DNA from: Ophthalmolycus amberensis
Lineage: Eukaryota > Chordata > Actinopteri > Perciformes > Zoarcidae
Direction of reading: 5' to 3'
Assembly: GCA_024529925.1 (NCBI GenBank)
Contig: JAFEUB010000770.1
Coordinates: forward strand, 1,092,501 to 1,156,500
DNA length: 64,000 nt
Shown: positions 39,777-52,400 of the stretch, piece by piece
How positions within the stretch are numbered: the stretch's first letter is position 1
How the letters are laid out: every line of letters starts with the position of its first letter
Notes under the pieces: generated by a model
The model's input: the letters and a program-made list of their open reading frames with translations, nothing else
What the model was told of the DNA's origin: nothing
The model's database searches: none
Position numbers and translations under genes: made by a program

Positions 39777-42700
39777 ATGCCGGCGAACGTGTCCGCTGTG
39801 TTTGTTCTGCTCCTGGCCTGTCAACAGGTGCTGACCACGGATCTGAGCCAAGTCAAAAAGCGGCTGTTCCTGCAGAGCACAGGTGAGTACTAACAGCAGG
39901 TGTACTGCTGCCTTCACTGTGCCTTTCATCAATTTACGCTGTGACGAAATGCGCCTGAAGACACTGACATTTTTTGGGGGAAGCTTGGTTTAGTGTTTGA
40001 ATATACGCGCTTTTTGCATTTCATGAAATTGTGCTGTTTTTGGACATGCATTGTGTATTTACTGCTGAGAAAACCTTCAGTATTTTAGGCTTCCGTCCAG
40101 ATTTAGCACCGATACAATTGGGCATGTTGTATGTGTGGTCTGTCTGCGGCATTGCAATGCTCACCGGATGCCACTGTTCAATAGCCTTGGTGACGACGCA
40201 CTGCCATGAACATTTGTGATAATATTTATATGTATTAAAAGTATAGTATTACAGAGTCTCCTTTGATGTGTAGGCAGTGAAGTGAGGTAGGTTAAACTGA
40301 CGGTAAGGCGACTGATGGTTGCCGAATATTTTCATCTTCTATATGCCTTTCATTGCATCAGCAGAATCGTTTGCATGCCGTGCACCCCTGAAGCCTGTAT
40401 CAGTTTTAACTGTATCCATATAGCCGGCTGAGTATGTCCCGGACCGAGCCGGGCAGCAGAGCGCGCCTCTCTTTTTGCTCTCCTGCTGTTAGTGGCTGTA
40501 ACTCGATGCGTCACTCCGGCGGCTCGATCCCGTCAAAGCACATTCCCTCCGTGCCAGCAGGGCGGCCTGACCTGCAGGCTGCACAACATCAACAGAAGCA
40601 TAAACTAGTAGCGACCATGAGAACAACACACGAATCCTATATGTTCGTTCAAGGTTAACGTGAAACTAACAAGTGAGTCCCACTCGGGTGTAGTGATATT
40701 GTCTCCTCAGCAAAAGTGAACAAAAACTCTTCTCAAAGCAATATCTTTGTTTAGAATTAACGACAGGGAAGTAGTTCCTTCATTGCTTCCTTACATTCAT
40801 TATAATGTACATTTCAAGCACTTATCAAACTGAAATGAAATATTGCTTTCAAAGTGAAATCAATGCTTTCCATCACTATTGTCCAGTTTGAGCTTGCTGT
40901 CTCCTCTGGATGATGTTGTCATCCTATCCTGCTGTCTACTACAGTAGCTTGTGTTATAGAAACTCTCAAACTTCCCAGAATCCAAACAAACTACACAAGA
41001 GCATTTAACTCATAACAGCCTAAAATTACATGACAAGGGCATTAACTTTTCTTTCTGTAGAACCGAGGCAGTCCTGGACATGACAGGAGGTTCCCAAAGT
41101 CATCGTGATGTGTGATATCATTGTATTCGTAATGCTTATTTTGTCCTCTCTAATTAGAATACAGCACACATATGATTTGAGAGACACACTTGCTTCTGTA
41201 TCCCTGTAGGGATGTTAATACTGATCTCTCTATGTCCTCCTGTCTCTCTCAGCGGAGATTCAGAGTTGCCTGGTGAGTTCAGGGGATGTCGGCTGTGGGA
41301 CGTTTCAGTGTTTCAACAACAATTCCTGTGAAATCCAAGGGCTGCACCACATCTGTCTCACTTTGCTGCACAACGCCGGGCGCTATGACTCACAGGTGGG
41401 CTGCAGCACGACAATTCAAAAGAAAATAGAATATATTGGAGTAATAGCGCGGTGGCTACGGCTGACCTATTGTTAATGTTTTGATGAAAGCATCAAATTT
41501 GGTACATGTATAGCTTTATATATTTACAAGAGATGTGGATATTGTGCCATAGCAGATTGGCATTCTGATGTGGCAGTTAGGCCACAGCCAAGCAGCTGTT
41601 TCCATAAACATAATATACATTTGTATGGCATATTACACTGAGATTTCCTTCAATCTGATATTATACTATGACTTTTTAACAATATTTTTATGAACGTAAC
41701 GTTAGTGTGTTAATGGCTATGGTGTCTCAACAAAGGAAAATATTGCACTTGCCTATAACTCAACTATCTTCTGGTAAGTGGACACACATACACCTATACG
41801 TTGACTCTGTAAAATGATATGACCCACTCTTTCACAACACATGCATGGTCATTATTTGTATTCAGTTTGTCTCACTGATGCCTGCCTAATGTTACACTGT
41901 TGCTTTATTCACTTAAGTTAACGACACACACAAGCATGTCAGATTCTGGTGGATCCAATGTACACAGAAAATGAAGGACAGTCTGTAGGCATATCATTTT
42001 AAACAGGAAGTGACAGAAGCCGGGGAGACGGCATACATCCCATGCCAGATTTCCACATTGTAGTACATGCATCTTTGCTGACCGAGCCATCAGAAATCAT
42101 TCCTCCTGTTGCTCTGCTCCTCCCAGGGAAAGTCATTTGTGAAGGAAGCGTTGCGGTGCATGGCGCTGGGACTGCGGCAGCGCTTTAGCTGTGTGAGCCG
42201 CCGGTGCTCAGCGGTAAAAGAGATGGTGTTCTCGCTCCAGAGAGAGTGTTACTCCAAACACCAGCTCTGCCTGGCACCACGAGACCACATGGATACCATG
42301 GGCAACCTGGTCCAGTTCCACCTGATGTTTCCCCCGGGGTGAGAGACAGAGACACACAAACAATCAGTAAACGTTTATCACCAACATCCTCTGTGGAATA
42401 ATGCAGTATTGACCCGCAGTTTAACACAAAAAAAAAGTAGTATATAAAAAGTAATAGTATGTATATTGAAAAAAATCTTTAAAAAGTCATATCAAGTCAA
42501 AAAGTTATGAAAATGTCAGTGTAGTATGTCGAAAAAGTCATTAAAAAGTCATAGTATAGCATGTCGAAAAAAAATCCTAAAAAGTCATATCAAGTTGAAA
42601 AAAAGTTATGAAAATGGAAATAGTGTAGTATGTCGAAAAAAGTCATAGTATAGTATTTCGACATGCTATACTATTACGTTTTTATGTCTTTTTTCGACAT

Positions 42701-43823
42701 GCTATACTACATTCTACATGTCAACATGACTTTTTTATGATTTCCAAAAAAAGTCATAGTATAGAATTTGGGAAAACGTCATAGTATAGCATGTCGAAAA
42801 AAGCTTGTTTCCCTTTTGCTCGCTACGTGCCTTACTCTCACCTGTCTGCCGGACCTACTGCTTAATTTGGTTTCTGTAAGCATATCTGTACAATAAATCA
42901 CTGAATTGATCCTGCTGCCATCCTACTATCTGCTTTAGGGTCGAATTGCTGATCCAGTATTCGCTGCACTGTGAAAATAAAAATATTCATAGAATAGTAT
43001 GTCACAAAAATGTCATAATAAATGTAGTTTAAAAGGTAAAACATCTTACTATTATATGTAAAAAGTCATAGTGCAGCATGTCATAAAGATGGTCAAATAA
43101 AATTTTTAAAACATCACAAAAACTAATGGTATAGAAAGTCATAAAATATCACAGTTCAATACGTCATAAAAAAATGTCATTTAAAAGTGAGTAGCTTCTC
43201 CTCGAATACCGGTCCAACTGCTATTCCAGTATTCACTACACTGTCACGAGTATAAAATGTCATATAGGATGTCATAAAGTCACGATGTAGGAGATCATGA
43301 AAAACATCTTAAAAAAATCATAGTAAAGTATGTCATAAAAATGTCATAGTTTAGTCTGCAATAAAAGTGCACGAGTCAAATATCTGCTGTGAAAAAGTTA
43401 TAGTCTTACCTTAAGTGGTGTTTTCCTAAATATGCCATAGTCTTGAAAGTTGGACAAACTCAAAAATAAATTCTCGTGTGTGTTTGGGCCATTAGACCTT
43501 ATGTGGAGCTGATGAACTTCCTGTTGAGGTGTGGCGACGCGGTCGGGTTGTGGGTCGGCCAGCGGCTGCGCAGGCAGTGCGAGCAACACTGGGGAGCTCT
43601 GTGCAGCAGCTTCGGCAGCACCTGCTCTCTCAGCCAAGCAGACGCTCTGCAGCACACCACCGCTCCACCCCCCACTGTGTCCTGGCCCATCACCAATCGA
43701 GGACCCCTGCAGCAGCCGACCGAAGCGGCCGAACCAGAGGACAGGAACGGGCCGAGTCAGATCGACAACGCCACCGAATTTGGTCTCCTCATGTCTGAGA
43801 AAACCAATGTTACTGCTGTGTAA
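39777..43823 (+). CDS. stc2: Stanniocalcin-2
   Basis: Stanniocalcin-2 is a secreted disulfide-linked glycoprotein. In mammals it restrains growth by covalently inhibiting PAPP-A, and the family was first known from fish calcium control. The exons are 39,777-39,882, 41,253-41,395, 42,127-42,338 and 43,496-43,823 (106, 143, 212 and 328 bp), giving 262 residues versus 302 in human STC2. Residues 1-20 form a signal peptide (VFVLLLACQQVLT). The core shows TAEIQSCLV, GDVGCGTFQCFNNNSCEI with an N-glycosylation site, and CLTLLHNAGRYDSQGKSF. RQRFSCVSRRC contains the cysteine matching human Cys120, encoded at 42,190-42,192. QRECYSKHQLC and PYVELMNFLLRCG follow. The core matches STC2 better than STC1, as does linkage to bod1 and bnip1. 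The tail is shorter than in human, lacks the His-rich stretch and ends with two further N-X-T sites (NATEF, NVTAV). Confidence 0.93.
42430..43390. repeat. AT-rich satellite-like repeat in stc2 intron 3
   Basis: Variants of AAAAAGTCATAGTATAGTATGTCG recur many times in both orientations at 42,430-42,800 and again at 42,980-43,390. Adjacent inverted copies form hairpins, for example 42,645-42,655 with 42,664-42,674. A spacer phrase with CCAGTATTCNCTNCACTGT occurs twice, near 42,955 and 43,230, which suggests a higher-order unit of about 270 bp. The array fills most of the intron, stopping about 100 bp before the last exon. Confidence 0.8.
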
Positions 43824-45358
43824 ACAGGACAGGTCAAGTAGTGGTGGTAGTAGTTTAGTAACCATAACTTATTAAATCTGTAATGTTTTTTACAAGGATG
43901 AAAACCATTTATCTACCTCACTTCAACACCACAGTGAACCACAGTGGCTGCATCCTGCAGTGAAAACACGAGTAAACACCACAGGGGATTTTATTCAAGC
44001 GCAGCTGATGGCTCAAAGTCAGTATTCTACTATTTAAATCAGTTTTTTTGTATTTATGAGTATCGTTTTATTATGCACCGTGAAGTGGACATGCTATCAA
44101 ACGTCACCTTGTAGACAGTCAGGGTTCAGTCTGCAGGAAGGAAAGCACTTGTCTGTTACGACGTTATAAATATGTATTTTTGATGCTCTACTTGACTCAT
44201 ATTTCATACAGACCACAGGTTTCAAAGCGATGTTTTGTAACTTTATTTAAATTAATCTAAAAAAAAATAATGCATGTGTAAGCATTTTGATTGAAATTAA
44301 ATAACAATGACAGAGAGAAGTGTGTTAGTCAGTCAGTCCTGTAAAATAGTTCCTTCATACAAATGAACAAAAAGCATCTCTGATGGTGGTAAATGTTCGG
44401 TATCCTGCCATCTACTGGCACATCTGTGGCAACGCTTCACATCTACATTTCCCTCATATATGGAAATAGAAGAATTCAACTTTATTCTAACAAACATTGT
44501 TCAACATTCACAACGTCTCTGACTTAATGTGGCAGACGATGTTTACAGGATAAGAAAGTAATCAGATTTCTAAATCAGTTGTCTGGACGTCAGAAGGAAG
44601 AAAGGCACAAGGTAAATTGTCAATAACTATAACAATGATGTATTTGGAATAGTCCAGAGCAGATAAACATAGACACAGATTGTAATTGGAGAAAAAGTAA
44701 ACAAAGTGAGGTTTGATGTATACTATGGCTTTTGACCGCCAGATGAAGTACGAAGGCCTCAGAATGCTTCAAAGTGCTTTTCCAAATCAGTCACGCCTAC
44801 TTCCTGATCAGGAGTGCAGAGGTGTAAAAGTGGACAGAATTTGAACTTCTCTCAATGCTCTGTTCCACTGCTGACAACTGTCATGCAGCCTTCGAGGAGA
44901 GACTGCCTGAAAGTGTGCACCCTTATCCAAATTAGTATAAATCAAGACGCTTCAAGACGACAGTCACTCAAAAGCCAAAGCTCTCGGGATGTGACGTGGG
45001 AAAGAAGGAGGGCGCTATGACGGCCGGCATTGAGTAGTAGTATAACAGCTTTTACCTTGAGACATGGTTGTACAGCACACGTTTGTTTGAAGCATGCTGA
45101 GGCTTTAACCCTATCACTGTTGTTGCATGAAACCTTCATATTACCAATTTAAGTTTAACCTTTATACCCATTTTATAAACTCACATGTTGTATATTGTTA
45201 AGCTAATAATTAAGAAGCTAAACAAAATGAAAAGTTCTCACTAGACACTTGTCTCTTTGTGCAAAAGTCCAGTCTTCCAACTCTGCATGTAGTCCATATG
45301 TGTTTCAAGTCCCTGTGGTAACTTTCTGCTGAGTGATACAAGTTCTTTAGCGAGGCAG
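43824..45358. other. 3' flanks of convergent stc2 and bnip1; no NKX2-5 homeobox gene
   Basis: This 1.5-kb gap holds the stc2 3' UTR (an ATTAAA lies at 43,871-43,876) and, on the minus strand, the bnip1 3' UTR, with a candidate AATAAA at 44,481-44,486. No homeodomain frame or other coding sequence is present, although NKX2-5 sits at this place in human. Confidence 0.7.
44481..44486 (-). promoter_or_regulatory. bnip1: Candidate bnip1 poly(A) signal (AATAAA)
   Basis: The minus strand reads AATAAA about 0.87 kb past the bnip1 stop codon. It is inferred from position only. Confidence 0.4.
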
Positions 45359-48300
45359 CTAAATGAAAGGGAAGAGACGTTTCTTCAGGATGTAGAGGAC
45401 GGTGGCGAAGAAGAGGGCCAGAGCCAGGAAGATGAGCAGCTTGTCTGTCAGCTCCCGCCGGTTGTACTTGAGGATCAGTCTCCTCCCCAGGTGAATGGTC
45501 CCGGTCATGCTTTTAAACTCGTCGTTGGTTTCCTGCACCGTACTTGAGGAAGTGGCTGTATGAGGAGGAGGAGGAGGAAGAAGAAAGTATAAAAGGCTAC
45601 ACGTGGAATGGAATATGCGTTGGTAAATATTGATGAGCGATAAAGACATTGTTGTAAATTGGATTTACCTTTTGTACACAACCTATAACCCTATAACACA
45701 TCGACAAAGTAGAGGTTTTTTCTTACCCAGTGTGCCGATAGTGTCCTCGCTCTGCTTCACCTGTTCAGCCATCATCCTGCTCATAGACATCAGACTCTCT
45801 GTGATGTTGTTACTGGTCTCTACTAGGCTATCTTTGGTCGCCTTCCTGATACAAAAACAGACACAAAGCAGATCTGAGGTCTGTATGGGGTCAAATCACT
45901 GTTAATAAATTACTTTGGCGAGCGCGGCACAGGTCACTCCGCACAGGTCGCTCCGCACAGGTCACTCCGCACAGGTCACTCCGCACAGGTCATCTCTGTT
46001 GAATTGAAGCCTGCGAGGAGAAAACCATGCTTTGAGCGCGAGGAGCGTTTTCCTGGCGCACGACTTACTCGCTAAGCTTCCACCTGCTGGGGGGTTTGCA
46101 TCATATGACCAATCACAAACATGGACAAGTCTAGTAACTGTCAGCAGAGCAGCATGTTTTACAAACAAAGGGCAAACTTGGCTGTAATATAAGACAAATA
46201 CGATCAAGTTGCGATCAAAGTCATCCAGACTAAAAGCAAAAATCACAGACTGTGTGACTGCATAAGTTTTTTGGACAGGATTAATATAACACGGGAGGTG
46301 GTTAATGATTTAGCTGTAATGATATTATGAATAAAGACAGTCAGAAGCAACTTAAATGTCTGTTTCTAACGATTAGGCCGCTTTTGCAGTAAGAAAGAAA
46401 CTGGTGAACAGTGTATCAGTAACACTGAACGCAGCCGAGAGACAAACTTTTAAAATGCAAATAGTCTCTTCAGACTGGACTTAGGTTACGAAGAGACCAG
46501 AGAGTTTGACTGAGGTGTAATAAATGCTGGGATGGGTGTTCAGGCTGAACAAAAGCAAAACACATGCCATGTTAAATATATAATGGCATGAAGCTGATTG
46601 GCTCATCGTGTCAGCGCCACAGTAAAGCCTCTGGGTTTACTGACCTTTGTCTGGTGCTCTGGTTTTCTACTCCATGCAGCAGCTCGTCCTTCTCCGTGTT
46701 GTCTATGGCTAGTTTACAAGCCAGGTTAGCTTTCCTCCACGCTGTCTGGTTACTGGAATCCACAGGAAGAAATAACACAAAAAACAACTGTCAGAACTTC
46801 AGTTTCTGTTATAGGTATCTTCATCTCAACTGGTCTGTGTCTGAATCTTTTTGTGTTTAAACTGATCTACACCAAATGTAATACTTTTATCTGCCTCTCA
46901 AACTATTATTAGATCCAGGTATGAATGTATTGCAATTTTTTCCAAGGGTCAACACCTAGAATGTTAACTACTCCCAAAAGCACCATGAACACGAGTTCAC
47001 GCAAACCTCAACATTTGCCTTCGCTGGCTCTCCGTCTCTGCCTGGATGGCCAGTTTGTCCGTCTCTCTGTCCTGCTCTCTGGCCATCTGCTCCAGATCCT
47101 GACAACGGCACACCGCATCAAAGAAAACAGTTTTGATTTTAAGCAAGAAATCTGTCAGATGCAACACAGTACACACGTGGGGATGTGAGCCCTGACCTGT
47201 ATTCTCAGTCTGAGCTTGTTGAACTTCTCTTTGACCTGAGAGTTGAACTCCATGAGAGTTGACTGAGGTCCAGGGCAATCCCTGATGTCCTGCAGGTAAC
47301 ACACACACACAGACATAATGACATGGTATGTATTTATGATGATATGACCATGATCGACTCTAAGCCAAGGTCTGTAAGAGCAAAGCTAGCACTGAAACAT
47401 AATGCTAACGACTGATTTTTATTTTTTATTTTGGAAAATACAGCTCGACTTAAATCATTCTGTTCTTTAAATATAATGCATTTTACTACAAGTTTAAAAT
47501 GAGTCTGGTGGTGACCCATAATCACATACAGAGAGGTATTATCAATCGTTTCATATTTATTTGCTTTTAATTTTGTTTATAAAACTCAATAATAAAGGGA
47601 AACACCACACACACCAAAAGTAATGCTCTATTATCATATTTTCTACATAAACTGAAACATTTTTGGCATTAATCCTGTAAATAAAAAGACATAACAGTAA
47701 ACCTTTCTTTTGAATAATTGATTTTTTATATATTGGTTAAGTAGACAATTAATCTACACAATACTACAGTATATGTATGCCATGTAAATATTTTCAAATA
47801 ACATGATATAATAAATATTAATTCTGCAACTCTTTATGGATGTATCTGCAGATGTAGCTACTTTCTTGATTAATCAATTAATAGTTTAGTCTATACTTTT
47901 TTTTAAATATATTTTGTTTGTCTGACCAAAATACTCAGTCTAACGATATTATAAAAGAAGACTACAAGGAAACATTGAATTGAAAAACTCCAGTACATTT
48001 TTGCTTGAGGAAATAATTTTAAATAATGTATCGCATATTTAAATATAATTCACTCGCGATTACCTAAAATAAGCGACCAATTGTTTCAGCTTTAATAGAT
48101 TTAAATGTAAAAATATACATAAAATAGGGTTTGCATCTAATGTTTGAGCGTACGTTTGGAAACACTATTGGGGTTACAAGAGTTAACTTACAAGGTAACT
48201 TTTGTAACATTCATTGCTCGGTCAAAAGGTCTGGTGTGATGCCTGATAACAGATTTTAAACCCCATTTCTCAACTAATAATTTATATTAATCCTCACATC

Positions 48301-48676
48301 GGCTAACGCTAGTTTCACGATAACGTTAGACAATAAAAATGGAGGGATCACTGATCAGTGATGGGAATAAAGTTGAACAAATATACTATCATTACACTGA
48401 AGAACCGACACTCAGTGTACCTCCATGGCTCTTTTAACTGTCTTTACCTGCTTAACTGTTAACGCTAGCTAACATTAGCTTTTGTTAGCTAACGGCTGGA
48501 GCAACTTTTAGACCTGATGACGACACTCGATACCAGCATGAGATAAAAAAAAAGATGAATCAACAGACAAACTACGTGTTTGCAGTTCTTACCTGAACAA
48601 GAGCCTTAATTTCTAGGTCATATTTTATAATTTCTTGTCCACAAATTCGGACGTGTACGTCCGCGGAAGACGCCAT
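45359..48676 (-). CDS. bnip1: BNIP1 / Sec20, ER SNARE for Golgi-to-ER traffic
   Basis: BNIP1 (Sec20) is a tail-anchored ER SNARE in the syntaxin-18 complex. It serves retrograde fusion and ER shape, and it was first found as a BCL2-interacting protein. Minus-strand exons are 48,593-48,676, 47,197-47,289, 47,007-47,098, 46,645-46,752, 45,727-45,845 and 45,359-45,555, all GT-AG and phase-consistent. They give 230 residues (human 228). The protein begins MASSADVHVRICGQEI and has an N-terminal helical region (DLEQMAREQDRE). It then shows the conserved AWRKANLACKLAIDN block and the SNARE-like helix around SLMSMSRMMAEQVKQSED. Near the C-terminus are FKSMTGTIHLGRRL and KYNRRELTDK, then one hydrophobic anchor (LLIFLALALFFATVLYI) and the luminal tail KKRLFPFI. 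The ATG lies in AAATATGGCG, a YY1-like context. It converges with stc2 and lies downstream of crebrf on the same strand, as in human. Confidence 0.95.
45927..45992. repeat. 14-bp minisatellite in bnip1 intron 4
   Basis: Nearly five copies of GCACAGGTCACTCC lie in tandem, with one G-for-A variant. The array is about 80 bp outside the exon 5 acceptor at 45,845. Each unit contains an AGGTCA nuclear-receptor half-site. Confidence 0.9.
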
Positions 48677-48780
48677 ATTTGTTTTTGTACGGCAAGCTGG
48701 AGGCTCCAAATATGACGCGCTCTACTGAAGGCGAAGCAATAGTTTTGACGGTCGTCCTGTGACACTGCAAATATTAAAAC
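48660..48780 (-). promoter_or_regulatory. bnip1: bnip1 promoter and start region
   Basis: The start codon is embedded in AAATATGGCG, resembling the YY1 element (AANATGGCG) that in many vertebrate genes spans the start codon. Upstream is a short GC-containing stretch without a TATA box. The limits are approximate. Confidence 0.5.
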
Positions 48781-49414
48781 CACTGTGTGATCAATAAATA
48801 ACTTATTCCGTTAACATTTGATATACCCATTAACGAATAATTGATGTCAAAGATTAGAAGTCTAACTGAGTAACACATTCAATAACTACATTTTAGTTAT
48901 AACATGGCTTCCCAAATATGTACGGTTTTATAGTAAAAATTTAAACAAAATACTTTTTTTCTAGGAAACCCTTTCCTGAAACGTGAGACACATGTCATAA
49001 ATACTTACAAGAGCACCAAATTGTACAAAATTACATTTCCCTTCTTCTAAGTATCACCTGCTAAAAAAGTTTAGGAAATAATGAGCCTTTTCTAGAAGGA
49101 AAACTATATATTTCTGACCCGTAAACATCTTCAGTAGAAATGAATAGACTTGGGCCTGAAATGTCCAACAGCGTGTGTCAATAGGTATAGTGTTCCTGTA
49201 TTTTGTCCCTTCCTTATACCTATATTATCTTGTTAGACATATACATATGTTAAAAGTTTATATAGAGGAATGAGAGAACCTGTGATGATGTTTTTTGCTA
49301 ATACTATGAAAATTAAATTCAAATATTTGCGCAAATCAGTGATCCTAAACCCCATGTGCACATAGTTACATGAACCAATTAAACACACAAGATTAAGGAT
49401 GGGGTGCTAATGGT

Positions 49415-49420
49415 TTTATT
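49415..49420 (-). promoter_or_regulatory. crebrf: Candidate distal crebrf poly(A) signal (AATAAA)
   Basis: The minus strand reads AATAAA about 740 bp before the bnip1 start codon and about 9.7 kb after the crebrf stop. If used, it would end the longest crebrf transcript. A closer candidate is 56,875-56,880. Confidence 0.3.
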
Positions 49421-52400
49421 ATTTTGATATTAAAATCAATAAACATAATCAGACTATTGTGGTTACAAGCAGAGCTGTGGTACCAACTCTCGGCTGATAC
49501 AACAGCGAAAGAATGGTTTAAAAAATAAGAAAGAAAAAGAGAGAGGCACAATAACAGAGATTCCGGGCAGGTGTCCGCAGGATGTCAAGCAGCCAGAGAC
49601 AAAACTGTCAGAAGTTCTGAAACTGAATGAGTTGTTACAGTAGTACAAACCAAAAAAAAAATACATATTTTAGATTTCCATGCCTGTGCATAAAGCCACC
49701 CACTGTGCATCCAAGAAAAGAAAAAAACAAAACAATGTGAAACAAAACAAAAGTTAGCTAAAACAAAAGTAAAAACCCAGCACAACATTTATTACACAAC
49801 ATAAATATAACAACTGTCAAGATATTGTATTCGAACAGGCATATATGTGAACTACAAATAGACATTGCTAAAGAGAGGATGAAGTTAGTTTCAGCAGGAT
49901 ACATTTCCTGCAGGTTTTGCTTCTTAAACAAATTAAAATCACCAAGAGATCTATTATAGAGCACTTAGCAATGAAGTACAGCCTTCCTACTGAGACTGGG
50001 GAGAGGAACACACACACACACACAGGACTATCTACAGAAAGATCCCATGCTGTTGATCTAGTCAAATTGGTTACCATACAAGACCAGAAGCATCATAACA
50101 ATGGCATGTAGCTGTGGCGCTCAGAATGACCGATACCTCCCACATCCTCGACATGGACTTGTATGGATTTTACTATAAAATCATTTCACGGTCTGTCTTG
50201 ATTATCAATTATCAATTGAAGGAAAAAAAAATAAAAAAAATAAACGGAACATATGCTTTAGGATAAACATTTCCTGTTTGTTAAATGTCTCTCTCTCCAT
50301 GCATTTTGGCAAATCTGGAAGGAGATGTAAATTACTGCAGTATTGTATGACGTGTGTAGATATGGAAAGAGGGGTCGTTTGTATTATCACGGGTGAGTTG
50401 TTGCCGTTTGCTTCAATAAGATCAGTCTGCAGAAGAGGAAATGACTCCCCTCCCCCAATCATTCATTGCAGGGGAGGATGAGGAGTCTCTGCCCACCAGC
50501 CTTTAGTGGCCCCTGGCTAATATCAGGAGCTCCCTGACAAGACAACTGCGAACCAAAGCCCTTCTGATAAAAAAATAAAAGCACCCAGAAGGGGGCGAAA
50601 CATCTCTGGTGCAGTCGTAAAGTTTTCCCAGAAAACTGATCAAATGCGTACATTTTTCCCACCAAAGACAGAGAGAGCAGGCGAGCCGACTCCTAACCTG
50701 AGCTTCAAGGCTGTGGAGTACCCGAACCTCGGTCCGGGGTCATGACAAAAGAAGAGTTGTGTCAAGGAGAGGTTCTCTTTGCCGACTCGCTGAGTCTGGT
50801 TTCGGGCTCTACCGTCCCAGTCTGACCGCCTCAAACCTTCAATGACAGAACGCTTGATGGGCTTCACAGACAACTCTTAATCAAAGTCACAATGAAACCG
50901 CAGCTCTGACAGCATCTTGCTTCCTTTCACTGGCTTTAGGGCAGAGAGTATAAAGTCATAAGATACTGAAGGCAAGGAAGGTAATAACTGAAGCCACTAT
51001 GTGTGGTATCTTTATGTAATTATACAAATTATTTTTCAGATGTATTGCAAGTTTCATGGCCAAATCTGGTTAAAGTCAGTGCAGTCTGTAAATAGGGAAA
51101 CAATTAACAAATTTAAATGCTGGTCTGTTTTGGGGTTTTATCCATCTATATTAATTATCTGTTGATTTATTTTTAAATACATTTTTAAGTTGATTTATAT
51201 AATTTGTAAAATCTCTGTTGTCAACCTAAATTGCAATCTGATGTTTATATTGATGCACTAATTAAACATGAATTAATGACTTTATAACCATTTATATGTC
51301 ATATTATAACCATCTCCAAAGTGCAGTAACAGGACTGAAAACAAATCTAAATGATGAGGTTATATTATAGATATACTATGAGTAAATATAATAACATTTA
51401 TATGTAAAAGTACAAGAAAATGAATTAAGTAATTATTATGTAGTTATACAGTTAAGTAAAAAACAGAAAGAAAACTGGTTTCATTGACACTTTGATCCAT
51501 GTCTGTGAACCTCATGTGAAGTCTGTGACTCCTGTGACGCCTGCTTCAGTGGAAAAGCTATTAAGTCTAGTTTCAACAAGTTGTCTCCTTACATGTTAAT
51601 TTACAGGACAAAACAAATAAATATCAAAGAAATGGTATGAACACTGGGGTCGGGAAAAATACGCAACAAAATATAATTTCCCCCCAAAAAAATTCTAACA
51701 TGCAACTTTTGACAGTCGGAGCATAAATATCAAACCATAATATTAATAAAAAAAATTAAAAAAGGTTTAAACATACAAGAAGGACAGCGCCATATAAAGA
51801 CACAACATTCATTATCTTTCTGGATCCTGATGACAAGAGTCTCCCTCTGTATCCAAACAAAAGTCCAACAGGAAGTAGCACAACCAGACACTCACATCTG
51901 TCTTTATGATTCTGCTGAGGAAGACTAGTCTACATTCATCAGCAAAGCAGCAGCAACAGAGTTATACCTCGCTATATCAGCATACAGCAGTGCAGCAGTC
52001 AGAAACACTGGACTGACTAGAGTCATCGACAGAAGGAATAATATGGCTAAAACAGCTTTTTAACACAGCCATGTTAGCACCCAGCCACTGACAGATTAGC
52101 ACCACAGCTTACCTCCATGCTCATTTTTTCGCTTCATTCACAACCCGTGACTCAGTGCCAACACTGACTTCAAGGAGGGTCTGGCACTTTATAATAGCAA
52201 AGTTAAGAAACGGAAAGGTCTGTTTTATGCTTTTTTGTTTGTTTTTCTCCAAAAAGGTCTCAAGAGGCGGCAACGCGGTGCTCCATGTCAAAACCACAGA
52301 ACGCAATTGAATTGACGAGGTAAAAAGCAGGCCCAAGTCTCCCTCTGCCTCAGACACAGTGGAAGTTTGCTCTTCTCTACACGGACACACCGGCGGTGAT

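Noticed and set aside
42430..43390. Regularly repeated short units resembling a CRISPR array
   Set aside because: The units are degenerate, occur in both orientations without unique spacers, and lie in a vertebrate intron.
43398..43865. 155-codon minus-strand frame
   Set aside because: It is antisense to stc2 exon 4, which has matching splice sites, phase and homology on the plus strand.
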